A DNA stretch of 64,000 nt from Colwellia sp. 20A7 (GTDB lineage: Bacteria; Pseudomonadota; Gammaproteobacteria; Enterobacterales; Alteromonadaceae), in the NCBI RefSeq assembly GCF_009832865.1, contig NZ_CP047130.1:62001-126000 (forward strand). The letters are read 5' to 3'. The position numbers were made by a program, and so were the translations under genes. The notes under the pieces are model-generated. The model saw only the letters and a program-made list of their open reading frames with translations. It made no database searches and was not told the origin of the DNA. This document shows, piece after piece, positions 16,608 to 25,417 of this stretch (its first letter is position 1; each line of letters starts with the position of its first letter).

Positions 16608-19477
16608 TGCAATAACTGTCCTTTTATTAAATTACCGCTCATCAAAAACGGTATTTTGTTGTGTTTTTTAAGCGTTCTATCAACGCTATCGTTGTATAAG
16701 TATGTGTCTACAAGCAGAGCATCTAAGAAAGGGTGGTGCTCTATCAGAGTATTTAAATCGCTAATATCAACTCGGTTAAGTGTTGGTTTTCCACCTTTTT
16801 CAGCGTGTTTTAATCGTCCCCATTCAGCCCTCGTCATCCAAAGGTGATTTTTTGCTTTTAAAGCTGTTGGTGAATCACTAAATAAAGGCATTTCAAATGC
16901 TGTCATGTATTGTGAGCTGAGTTTGTTAAAGCACCCCAGAACGCTAATTGACGGTGTAGAGAAAATAATGTTGTTATTGCCAATTTGGTTCGTTACATCT
17001 TCAATTAGCGACACATAACGATTACAGAATACTTCACCAGCGATGTCTTCTTGCAAGCTCACTATTAATGGCGCGGTGCGATTCTGCTTAATATTGCGCA
17101 AATAACTTGCAAGCGAAGGTAATCGCTCTAACATGCCATTTCCTGCTTTACATGTACCATGAAAACCAGCACGCCACTGTGATACGGTGATGTTGCGCAA
17201 GGTGTCATACTCTCGTCTGCCCGGTATGCAAATATCATCATTAAAATTAGGTTTGTCGTATATAACCCATTTTTCATCACTTGGTACACCGATAGGTGAA
17301 ATATCAAACATGACACCTTGCATGTTCTCAAAAGCATTTTTTACAAGTTGTTTAGAATAGGCATGGGCTTTTCCATCTGATTCAGATTGACGACTAAAGG
17401 TGATTTCAGCTAGTGGAGTTTCAGGCGCTACTATTTCTGAGGATCTTTCAGTATCGTTAGGTAATTCTTGCTGATCAATTGCACTATTTTCTTTTTCATT
17501 AGTTTCAAACGTTTCTTCGGAAGATAAAAAGTCCTCCTCCTCATCATTTTCAACTACAACTGACTTGCCATGAATAGGAGGCTCGTATAAATACGCTTTT
17601 AATGTTTCTTCTACTTCGGCTTGTTTAACTAAACCTGTAATAGCATGACCAATCGGATATACCATAGGTTGTGTATCAACAACCCAAGCACTTAGTTTTC
17701 CTAATGCTGCATGGTAGTCATTGCTTAACTGAGCATCAAAGTATTTAAAGGCTTTACTTTTTACGGTTTCTGATGGAAATGTGAACGGGATGACTACAAA
17801 TATTACCACCATTAATGTTGTAGCACTTAGTTGAGCATAGATAGGCTTTCGAATTTTCGTGGACATTAATACACGAATTAATGCCATTAAGTTAAGCAGA
17901 CCAAAAAATAAAGAAAAGCCCATAGCTAATGGCGGTACGACAATACTTCGATAGTAAGATTTACCTCGCTCTTCTAGTTGTTCTCCATCACCAAAATATT
18001 GCCCGTCTTTTTCAAGCTCTTGTTTTTGCTCTAAATAAACCTCTATATACTTAGGTTTATGGATTATTTGTAAAAACACTTCAGGGGATAAATCAAGCGG
18101 GATATTCATTGATTTATTCCATTGGAGCTGCTCTTTCAAAGGTGACTGGATCACCGAATGATTAACAAATTGCTTTTGCGTTAATGTTGGTGGCAGGTAC
18201 TTTCCAACATTAAAGGTAATAGACTCTCGGTATTGCTGTTCAATTTGAATTGAGCCTGCTTGCTCTATAGCTTCAATTAATGTATCTTTTTCACGTAAGG
18301 TCCAAGTTAACGGTAATTGAACACCTTCTTTTGATATTTCATTTCTAACGGCGTCTGCAACTTTTATATTATCCAAAAATGATAAAGTTTCACCACCAGA
18401 CATAAGTGCCATCATTTTATCTTCAATGTAGTCTCGGCTCATTGAGTGGCAATCAGTTACCGTTTTAACAACAGAGCGAGAGCGACCTCTGATTGTTTCA
18501 GTCATACGTTTCTTTTCAGGCGGATAACACCAATGATCCGGAGCGACATATCTACCTGCTTGCTTTAATACGGTATCGCGGTACGCTTGCTCTATCTTAA
18601 TATGACACTTTTCATTCGTAACATAATGACCTGTGCATTTTTTGTCAGCTTTATCTTTCGCTTCAAAATAATCACTTACCGCTCGTTTTATTTCGAGTGA
18701 CTTGCGAATACGTTCTTGCTTACTTAATTTTGCCTGTTTACTGGTAAATTCATTTGCCGCCGCTAAGTAGATCTCATCTGTTTTGTAAATAGCATTAATG
18801 TGCACTTTTTTCTTGGCACTATTGTACTCATTAACTCCAGCAGCGTAATCTGCCCAACCCTTAATAACGTTTTCCTGATACTCTTTATAACCGTCATAAG
18901 CTTTAGGAAATGTTTTTCTCGCATCTAACTCTGAAACTTGATCAATAATGTTATGAACACTGGATTTTAAGTGGGAGATAAAGCTTTCGGAATTAAAAAC
19001 CATTGCGCCAACAATTGATAACATGGCCTTTGTTGCAGGCGTATCGACTTGATCGGCTGGCACTTCCATATCATCTATTTGGATAGTGTTTGTGCTAATA
19101 CCTTTTTTAAGCAGTGCAATGTGCATTGCATCAACGCGATCGCTTTCGGATGAATTGTTAACTAAGGTATCGATCAAAACCTTTTGACCAAAAAACATTA
19201 ATGTAAATCCGAAAAAGCTTAACAATAATACCTTTTGAGTGAATGCTTTGGTTTTTCCTGGTGTAATTAAGCGTAACAAAAGTAATGTAATACCTATACC
19301 GGATAAAATGCGACCTTGGTATTCTAGAGCTTCAAGCATTAATGCATCAAAACTGCCTGAGGCACCGTCGACTATTCGACTGTTAAATGCTAGTTCAAAT
19401 AGCAGGTAGCAAAACGATAATACGAGTAATAATACAGCCCACAGATTAGCTTTTGAAAAACCCTCTTTTTTAAACAT
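16604..19477 (-). CDS. large inner-membrane protein of the island operon, unknown family
   Basis: The 957-residue product has three membrane segments near the N-terminus (about 11-31, 54-72, 83-97). A long, largely helical charged region follows (about 105-510), containing a cysteine group (KKCTGHYVTNEKCHI, DHWCYPP, VTDCHSM). Two more membrane segments lie at about 515-535 and 545-567, then an acidic linker (about 640-690, DDEEEDFLSSEE-like) and a C-terminal domain of about 250 residues (GVMFDISPIG onward). That last domain has the alternating strand/helix look of a TIM-type barrel, and I would not go further. It overlaps the genes on both sides by one and four bases. It is the biggest protein of the operon and the likely platform of the complex. 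Confidence 0.85.
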   Translation of the reverse strand: MFKKEGFSKANLWAVLLLVLSFCYLLFELAFNSRIVDGASGSFDALMLEALEYQGRILSGIGITLLLLRLITPGKTKAFTQKVLLLSFFGFTLMFFGQKVLIDTLVNNSSESDRVDAMHIALLKKGISTNTIQIDDMEVPADQVDTPATKAMLSIVGAMVFNSESFISHLKSSVHNIIDQVSELDARKTFPKAYDGYKEYQENVIKGWADYAAGVNEYNSAKKKVHINAIYKTDEIYLAAANEFTSKQAKLSKQERIRKSLEIKRAVSDYFEAKDKADKKCTGHYVTNEKCHIKIEQAYRDTVLKQAGRYVAPDHWCYPPEKKRMTETIRGRSRSVVKTVTDCHSMSRDYIEDKMMALMSGGETLSFLDNIKVADAVRNEISKEGVQLPLTWTLREKDTLIEAIEQAGSIQIEQQYRESITFNVGKYLPPTLTQKQFVNHSVIQSPLKEQLQWNKSMNIPLDLSPEVFLQIIHKPKYIEVYLEQKQELEKDGQYFGDGEQLEERGKSYYRSIVVPPLAMGFSLFFGLLNLMALIRVLMSTKIRKPIYAQLSATTLMVVIFVVIPFTFPSETVKSKAFKYFDAQLSNDYHAALGKLSAWVVDTQPMVYPIGHAITGLVKQAEVEETLKAYLYEPPIHGKSVVVENDEEEDFLSSEETFETNEKENSAIDQQELPNDTERSSEIVAPETPLAEITFSRQSESDGKAHAYSKQLVKNAFENMQGVMFDISPIGVPSDEKWVIYDKPNFNDDICIPGRREYDTLRNITVSQWRAGFHGTCKAGNGMLERLPSLASYLRNIKQNRTAPLIVSLQEDIAGEVFCNRYVSLIEDVTNQIGNNNIIFSTPSISVLGCFNKLSSQYMTAFEMPLFSDSPTALKAKNHLWMTRAEWGRLKHAEKGGKPTLNRVDISDLNTLIEHHPFLDALLVDTYLYNDSVDRTLKKHNKIPFLMSGNLIKGQLLQ

Positions 19478-19908
19478 TAATCATCACTACTCGTTTTGAT
19501 AATAATTGGATTATTACTACCGCTAATTGGTGGAGGCGTAGCAAATGTTTTGATTGGTAATACTTTGCTTTTCTCAACCGCAGAAGATTGAGTTACAACA
19601 CTTTCAGTTCGTCCCCCAGCTATTTCGGCAACAGAACCATCTTTTTTGATATATAAGCCAGCCGGTATCATTGCCAACTGTTGTGCTTCATTTCTTACTG
19701 CATCAACCGGCAACTCAACACCATCAACAATAAATGTTGAACTTACTTCTATTTCCTTAAATTCTTTATAAGGGATACAAGTAGCAGGTGATTTTTTACA
19801 TAAAATTAAGGCTGCTGCTTTTTCAGTTTTAACATAATCAATGGCATTAGCCGATTGAACCAATAAGCACAGCAACAATGCCAATATTACTTTTGAAACT
19901 GTATTCAT
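19477..19908 (-). CDS. small exported protein of the island operon
   Basis: Starting at the ATG at 19908 the product has 143 residues with a clear signal peptide (MNTVSKVILALLLCLLVQSANA, cleavage before IDYVKTEK). Two cysteines (LILCKKSPATCIP) probably form a short disulphide loop. The C-terminal 45 residues are Ser/Pro rich and look disordered. The frame is open 12 codons further upstream, but the internal ATG gives the clean signal peptide and has AAAGGG before it. It lies 22 bases after the MotB-like gene, and its stop overlaps the start of the 957-residue gene. Family unknown. Confidence 0.8.
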   Translation of the reverse strand: MNTVSKVILALLLCLLVQSANAIDYVKTEKAAALILCKKSPATCIPYKEFKEIEVSSTFIVDGVELPVDAVRNEAQQLAMIPAGLYIKKDGSVAEIAGGRTESVVTQSSAVEKSKVLPIKTFATPPPISGSNNPIIIKTSSDD

Positions 19909-19930
19909 TCTAAACCCTTTTAAATTATTT

Positions 19931-20689
19931 TTATTCCACTTCATATTTAATTTCTACGCGACGATTTCGTGAATCGTCGGCAGCCATGCCTGTTAAATGC
20001 TCATCAGAGCCAAAACCAAAAACCTGTATTCTTTCAGATTCAATAGGGTACTTGGCAATCAAATACTCTTTTATTGAATTTGCCCTTCGCTCTGATAGGA
20101 AGTAGTTCCACTCTTTACCTCTAAAGCAACGTTTAAAAACCTGACCAATAGGAGCTATACTTTTAACGCGAGAGCTTTTAACGTCACCATGTTCATCTAG
20201 GTTTAAACATTCTTGCCCTTTAGTCTTAGCTTCACCTGAGGTATGCCCAATCAGTGTTACCTTCGCGCCATTGATGGCTGTTTCTCGCCCCATCATATTT
20301 AAAATATCAACATTTTCGGGACGAATGTACCACTGGTTTCCATCAAACATTAGCGGCAAGTTCATACTGTAATCTTCTTTGTAAAGGGACTTAACAGCAG
20401 ATAACTGCTTTTTCATTTGAGCATTTACTTGTGATAATACATTTGTACTATCGGATGACGAAGCAGCTTTAGCTTGGGCAAGTTGAGCCGCTAAAGCCTC
20501 AATCTGTGCATCTTTAGAAGAAATTGTTTGCTTTAACCCTGCTATATCTACTTTGTCGCTTGGTGCCTCAATAGTAGATGTAAATGAAATTTTCGGTAGC
20601 AACATAAAGGTTAATATCATGAAGGCCATCATGGCTGACGCGAATAAATCGATTAGTGCAACTGAGAATATTGAATATTCTGATTTCAT
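19931..20689 (-). CDS. MotB/ZorB/OmpA-type stator subunit
   Basis: From the ATG at 20689 the product has 252 residues. There is a short cytoplasmic start, then one membrane helix (SVALIDLFASAMMAFMILTFM, residues 9-29) with the aspartate that conducts protons in MotB, ExbD, TolR and ZorB. A coiled coil with KQTISSKDAQIEALAAQLAQAKAA follows. The C-terminal OmpA-type peptidoglycan-binding domain has LIGHTSGEA, then LSERRANSIKEYLIAKYPIESERIQVFGFGSDEHL and DSRNRRVEIKYE. The upstream frame (to 20752) overlaps the MotA-like gene and is not needed. The ATG overlaps the stop of the channel gene (TAATG), so the two are coupled, as for motAB and zorAB. It should anchor the channel to the cell wall. Confidence 0.9.
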   Translation of the reverse strand: MKSEYSIFSVALIDLFASAMMAFMILTFMLLPKISFTSTIEAPSDKVDIAGLKQTISSKDAQIEALAAQLAQAKAASSSDSTNVLSQVNAQMKKQLSAVKSLYKEDYSMNLPLMFDGNQWYIRPENVDILNMMGRETAINGAKVTLIGHTSGEAKTKGQECLNLDEHGDVKSSRVKSIAPIGQVFKRCFRGKEWNYFLSERRANSIKEYLIAKYPIESERIQVFGFGSDEHLTGMAADDSRNRRVEIKYEVE

Positions 20690-21315
20690 TATTGGCGCTC
20701 TGCAAGGACTTGTTTGTGTTTGAACACCAATAGACTTAATACCCCGACACAAATAGCATTCATAATTAGGCCAAGTATTGTGGTATAGAAAGCAGTACCT
20801 AAATTGGTCATAACTTCTTGTAGTAACCCATCATTAATAGCAGAATTTAAATCTTCTGTATCAGCTAAAGAAGACAATGCAAATGACATACCTACTACAG
20901 TTCCTAAAAAACCGAGTGTGGGTATTAACCAAATAAGATATCGAACTGGCTCTAGACGACCCTCTATATGATTGTCAAGCGAATGAATTTCTTTGTCTTT
21001 ATCAAGTGAGGCTAACTTTGATTCAGCAAACAGCATCATAATAGTGATACAAAAAACAACCCACATTAAGTTCTGAATAGTTAAGGGCCAAAGAAAAACT
21101 TCATTATCTCCAACAAGAAATGCTCGTAATGTGCCATCACTTAATGTCGTATGTAAGAACAATAGAATGACACAACCGGCTAGCACACCAATACCTGTAT
21201 GTATCGTCCAGATGTGTTTTATCTTAAGATGTTTAACTGACCACTGGAGAAGTGCAAATAAAACAAATGAGCCAAAAACAACCAAACCCAATTCGATATA
21301 ACTTTTGTCTAACAT
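20689..21315 (-). CDS. MotA/TolQ/ExbB-type proton-channel protein (first gene of operon)
   Basis: The 208-residue product has about five membrane segments (about 9-27, 38-56, 76-97, 124-146, 168-195). The family hallmark is in the fourth and fifth: IPTLGFLGTVVGMSFALSSL and LGTAFYTTILGLIMN. MotA/ExbB proteins form a pentamer around two MotB/ExbD helices and use ion flow to do mechanical work. Unlike ZorA of Zorya, it has no long coiled-coil tail, and unlike flagellar MotA it lacks a large cytoplasmic loop. It opens the leftward eight-gene operon. AGGA stands a few bases before the ATG. The promoter must lie in the long non-coding stretch to the right. Confidence 0.9.
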   Translation of the reverse strand: MLDKSYIELGLVVFGSFVLFALLQWSVKHLKIKHIWTIHTGIGVLAGCVILLFLHTTLSDGTLRAFLVGDNEVFLWPLTIQNLMWVVFCITIMMLFAESKLASLDKDKEIHSLDNHIEGRLEPVRYLIWLIPTLGFLGTVVGMSFALSSLADTEDLNSAINDGLLQEVMTNLGTAFYTTILGLIMNAICVGVLSLLVFKHKQVLAERQ

Positions 21316-22356
21316 ACTATATCCTGCAGTGTGTTAACGCTAATAGCCAAGTTTATAGGTACATAACATGAGTTTGGTAACTGCACCTTAGGAAACTTAT
21401 TAAACCTGATCTTAGAATTTGACTCTGTAAATCAAGAAGAACAACGTTAAATGTTTTGTAAAAAAATTTATACCAAGTAAAAAACTAGGTTTATATCCAA
21501 AAAATATAGATAGTTTAATTTATTAAATACATAAAGCAGGTTGGTTGACATTAGATTTGTCGTGCGTCCATTCTCGTTGAGCTTTCCCTAAAGAAGATGA
21601 TTTACATCTTATACTGGAATTGAGAGCAACCCCGCTAGCATAGATTTAAAATCTTTAGCTCGGAAGTTTTGCGACATTGCCTTTTCAAACAACTTGCCTT
21701 TGTTAAGATAAATGTAACTGATTATTTCAGCAAAGTAAACTCTTTATATTTCAATTAGTAAGAGCGAATAACTTACCTTTGTTGTATTTCATAAATTTAA
21801 ACACCATGATTATCAGCCAATACTCTGTAATTGATAGAATGGTTAAGCTTTTCTAAGGGTAACCTAACTGGAATTGACTTAACTGATTAAGCTGAAAGCC
21901 TTTTACAGTAAAGTCACACATGAAATTAGGCTACTCTACCCAATTGTATTGCTATTTCAAAACTTGATGAAGTCATAAGCTCAGCTCCCTGTAGATAGGA
22001 CGGAAATTTTTGTTAACTATGATGACTTTTTGGGTTTAGTCCGCTGTGATTAATGTTAGTTGAGTGATAATTGCTCAAATCAAACTACTATGACCCAAAA
22101 ATATCAGCCGAAAACACTTAGGGTTAACTTAACAAGTTAGCCCCATTGTCCAACCCAAATCAGCATCTGCATGATGTGTAAGTTTATTTTGCCAGCGGAT
22201 AAAGTATTAGACCTTTATCACCAAAATCCACTTCTATATCACTACACACAAAAGTTAAATAATTAGAGAGCGAAAAAAGCCCTCTCTACCAAATAATTGA
22301 ATGAATTTATTCAGGTACCATCTTTGTATATTTTTATATTACGAAGAGTTTCATTC
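21316..22356. other. 1-kb non-coding stretch between two divergent island operons
   Basis: No coding frame of useful length is seen on either strand. It must carry the promoter of the leftward MotAB-type operon and that of the rightward recombinase block. Visible structures are a nested inverted repeat at 22027-22101 (TTTTTGGGT with ACCCAAAAA, enclosing TTGAG with CTCAA) and a small hairpin near 22264-22289 (TAGAGAG with CTCTCTA). Their meaning is unknown. Confidence 0.5.
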
Positions 22357-22503
22357 ATGTTAACAAAAACACAGACTAGTTCTATTAATAGTACCAATAA
22401 AAGCAATGTGATCGTGCCACCTGCGGGATCGGAAAAACACATTCATCTATATAATAAGCAGGTTCAAGGTTTTAAAGCACTATGGTCTAGAGGAATAATA
22501 TAA
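22357..22503 (+). CDS. 48-aa small protein leading the recombinase block
   Basis: ATG at 22357 preceded by GAAGAG gives MLTKTQTSSINSTNKSNVIV and ends HLYNKQVQGFKALWSRGII. The stop TAA is directly abutted by the ATG of the 200-residue gene (TAAATG), the pattern of translational coupling, which argues that it is real. The N-terminal half is Ser/Thr/Asn-rich and probably disordered, while the C-terminal half is basic. I do not know a family. It might be a DNA-binding accessory or a leader that sets the expression of the recombinases. Confidence 0.55.
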   Translation: MLTKTQTSSINSTNKSNVIVPPAGSEKHIHLYNKQVQGFKALWSRGII

Positions 22504-23106
22504 ATGGCATCGTTTCTTAAGAGCAAAAAAAAGATAAAGTTAGTCACTATCCACCGCGAGGCACAAGAAGTTTTATCTCTTATTGATAATTTAATTTTAA
22601 CCGTCCCAACAGGAAAACTATCAAAATCAACTCTTGAACTAATAGAAAAAACGATCAAATTGGAAGGGGTTTTAAATGAAGAAACAGGTGAGCTACAAGT
22701 TTTTTCACCTTTGTTTGATCTAGGATTAACATCGAAAACACTTAAACAAATGCTAAACAAAAATACGATTATACATCGACAAGAAGTTGTTGATGATAAG
22801 TTAATTGAATCCCTAATTTGGGTGCAGTTTTTTAAACATATTTCAACATCAATTAGGTTTATTGACGATATTGCTCTCATACAGCCGCAGTTAAAACAGT
22901 TATTACCAAATAATATGTGTCAAAAATTATTTAATAAAAACTTCCTAACTCAGCATGACTTTTCATATTTTATCAACGAGGATCGAAGTCTGTTGGCTCA
23001 TGCGATATCAAATATACCCGCCAAGGAAAAAATAGTTAAGTCCACTTCTTCAACATTTAAACCATCAATAGAAGTAGAGTTGAGTATGGGTGTAAGTAAT
23101 GACTAG
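22504..23106 (+). CDS. 200-aa protein of the large-recombinase trio
   Basis: The product is helical and basic at the start (MASFLKSKKKIKLV), with no signal peptide or membrane segment, and I recognise no family. It is coupled on both sides: the start abuts the stop of the 48-aa gene, and the last eight bases overlap the start of the 772-residue recombinase. A small partner of unknown fold followed by two large tyrosine recombinases resembles the three-gene mobility modules described for gammaproteobacterial islands (for example the gamma-Mobile-Trio proteins). That match is a suggestion from layout, not from an alignment. Confidence 0.75.
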   Translation: MASFLKSKKKIKLVTIHREAQEVLSLIDNLILTVPTGKLSKSTLELIEKTIKLEGVLNEETGELQVFSPLFDLGLTSKTLKQMLNKNTIIHRQEVVDDKLIESLIWVQFFKHISTSIRFIDDIALIQPQLKQLLPNNMCQKLFNKNFLTQHDFSYFINEDRSLLAHAISNIPAKEKIVKSTSSTFKPSIEVELSMGVSND

Positions 23107-25417
23107 CAAAAAACAGCCAGAATTTAGTTTTAATTTTATAACTGAGATACTTCCAAAATATTTAAATGCTGATGAAAAGTCAGTTTTAGCGTTGCATGTA
23201 GAGTCTCTATTATTAGCGGTAACGCCAAAACTAGCACAAATATTCTCAACTGAAATAGCTTCAATTAAGCATGAAATATTACCATATATCGTAAATCGAA
23301 AGTTATACATTGGCGAAGATAACGAACCAGAAAATTTAAATGCTTTGGCACTTAATATAATAGAAGAAATTAACACAGATTTAAGAAAAAAAGGCATGCT
23401 CATAAAATATCATGCCTGCGCTTTTATCTCATCTACCTTAAAGTCACGGACATACAATACGGAAAAATATAATCAATATAAATTGTTAGTGCTTCTTTGT
23501 GTTACACGATTAGCAAAAATGGGAAAACATAACTCTGCGATTCATTCAATTTTAAGTGAAATCAGACAGTTGAGTCTCGGCAAAAGAGATGAGTTGCTTC
23601 CGCATTTACCAGATCCCTGTGTCAATGAACTTAAAATACTCATCAATAAACTTAATGAGGGAAGACGGAACGAAGATGTTATTAAGAGTATTAGGTCTTT
23701 TTTATCTTATTATTTTGTCTCGTTTAATGATGCTTATGAACTTAACCGCGGAAAGGAATATAAAAGAAGAGACGCTGAGCGCACTGTAACTACTATAGTT
23801 TTATCAGCTAAAGAAAGAGAAGATGAAGATGATGAAGGCTACGTTGTCCATCGTTTAAAAAGTGAGATTAAAGAAAACAGTAAACTCAGGGGATATTGGA
23901 ATACCGAAGAAGAAAATAATATAGCTGAAAAAGTCCAAGCATCTATCATTATAAAAAAATCCTCGTCTGAACCGACAGAACAAGCTCGTAGAGCGATGAA
24001 AGCAAAAAATATAGTAGATAGGCTCAGCATGAGAAATCAATCGCTTTCTTGTGATTACAAAATACTAAGCGCGCATGAGGTTACCATATTACTAATATGT
24101 GTTTTAGATGATTTAACCAACAAAAGTTATGATTTTAATACTGCGAAAACTTTGATTTTTTGTGTTTTATTTGGTCGATCGGTAACCGAAATAGAAGAAA
24201 TGCAAGAGCAACGAAAAACACGTTTCTTATATGATAAAAAAACAGAGTGCTGGAAGATAAAGATAAAACATACAGTCAGCACCTTTAAGCAAGAAAAAGC
24301 TGTAGAGCATTTAATTACAGCGGTAAGTGATCATGTTGAGTATTATTTACCAGAACAACTATCTTCCTTATTAACAAAAATATTATCTATTGCCACTACA
24401 GAAGAGGTACAAAAATATTTAACAGCTGTAAATAAAAAGTTTAACACTCGTTTAAGTATTTCGCGTTTAGCTTGTTACTTTATCGATTTTTGTAAAGATA
24501 AAAATATTGATCCTGTCCTTATTGAGATTATTAGCCATACAACTAGCCGTCAAGATAGTGCTATTCCATATGTTCATATAACGCAGAAACAAATAAACAC
24601 AACCTTGAATTTATTTGTTGGCCATTTAAACAAACTTCTACCAGCAAAGCATCTCGACTTATTAGTACCTAATACTACGTTAAACCTAAATAAAGGTAAT
24701 AGTATTGGCTCTCCGTTAATGCTTAAGAACAGTGAAATAATCAAAGTAAACCAGCAGCATATTTATCACCTTAAAGAACTTAAAAAATTAAGCTTATCGA
24801 TGCATGTCGATGTAAAAGAGCTTCATAATGAATTGGTTTTTTATATTTATAAAATGCTAACAATGGCAAGCGGCTATAGAGCGGTAACAGGTACTGGTGG
24901 AAAGTTCAGTGATATTAATTTCATCTCAAATGAATATTGGATATCAGACAAAGAAAATAGAGATCGTGAATCGGCAAGAATTATTGTATTACCCAACATG
25001 GCAATACAACAGCTAGATGAATATCGAAATCACCTCGCTCAATTGAAATTCAAGGTCAAATATAGCGCGACTAATATAGCTGAGAGAATTGATGGTGTGC
25101 TAAATGATACATCACACTTTCTATTTTTAATTTCCAATGACAATAAAATTTTGGAAGTTTCCCCTAAAACTATAAAACCTTGCATGGATACACAATTTCC
25201 GGTGCAATTGAATTGGAATCGTCACTATATGCGAAGTACATTGATGAAATTCAATATTTCAGCACCTGTCATTTATCATTTTATGGGACATGATGATATT
25301 GGCTCTGAAGCAATGGGGAGATATTCAGGGCTAAGCTATTATGATTTTAAAGCATTATCCGTGGTAATTGATAGCATACTCGAAGAGTTAAATTTTGAGG
25401 TGGTGTCTGGTCTATGA
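23099..25417 (+). CDS. large tyrosine-recombinase-type protein (772 aa)
   Basis: The catalytic core of the DNA breaking-rejoining fold is at the C-terminus. Box I arginine is in ASGYRAVTGTGG (about residue 592), the HxxR of box II in NRHYMRSTLM (about 706-710), then FMGHDD (about 728), and the tyrosine is in MGRYSGLSYY (about 740). The first 570 residues are long and helical with no domain I know. This is twice the size of ordinary XerC/D-type enzymes. All four catalytic positions appear filled, so it may be active. It overlaps the genes on either side (8 and 4 bases), hence one operon. It probably moves the island or a part of it. Confidence 0.82.
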   Translation: MTSKKQPEFSFNFITEILPKYLNADEKSVLALHVESLLLAVTPKLAQIFSTEIASIKHEILPYIVNRKLYIGEDNEPENLNALALNIIEEINTDLRKKGMLIKYHACAFISSTLKSRTYNTEKYNQYKLLVLLCVTRLAKMGKHNSAIHSILSEIRQLSLGKRDELLPHLPDPCVNELKILINKLNEGRRNEDVIKSIRSFLSYYFVSFNDAYELNRGKEYKRRDAERTVTTIVLSAKEREDEDDEGYVVHRLKSEIKENSKLRGYWNTEEENNIAEKVQASIIIKKSSSEPTEQARRAMKAKNIVDRLSMRNQSLSCDYKILSAHEVTILLICVLDDLTNKSYDFNTAKTLIFCVLFGRSVTEIEEMQEQRKTRFLYDKKTECWKIKIKHTVSTFKQEKAVEHLITAVSDHVEYYLPEQLSSLLTKILSIATTEEVQKYLTAVNKKFNTRLSISRLACYFIDFCKDKNIDPVLIEIISHTTSRQDSAIPYVHITQKQINTTLNLFVGHLNKLLPAKHLDLLVPNTTLNLNKGNSIGSPLMLKNSEIIKVNQQHIYHLKELKKLSLSMHVDVKELHNELVFYIYKMLTMASGYRAVTGTGGKFSDINFISNEYWISDKENRDRESARIIVLPNMAIQQLDEYRNHLAQLKFKVKYSATNIAERIDGVLNDTSHFLFLISNDNKILEVSPKTIKPCMDTQFPVQLNWNRHYMRSTLMKFNISAPVIYHFMGHDDIGSEAMGRYSGLSYYDFKALSVVIDSILEELNFEVVSGL

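Noticed and set aside
19931..21315. Calling the MotA/MotB-type pair a Zorya defence system
   Set aside because: The channel protein lacks the long ZorA tail, and no ZorC, ZorD or ZorE-like gene follows; the downstream genes are exported or membrane proteins.
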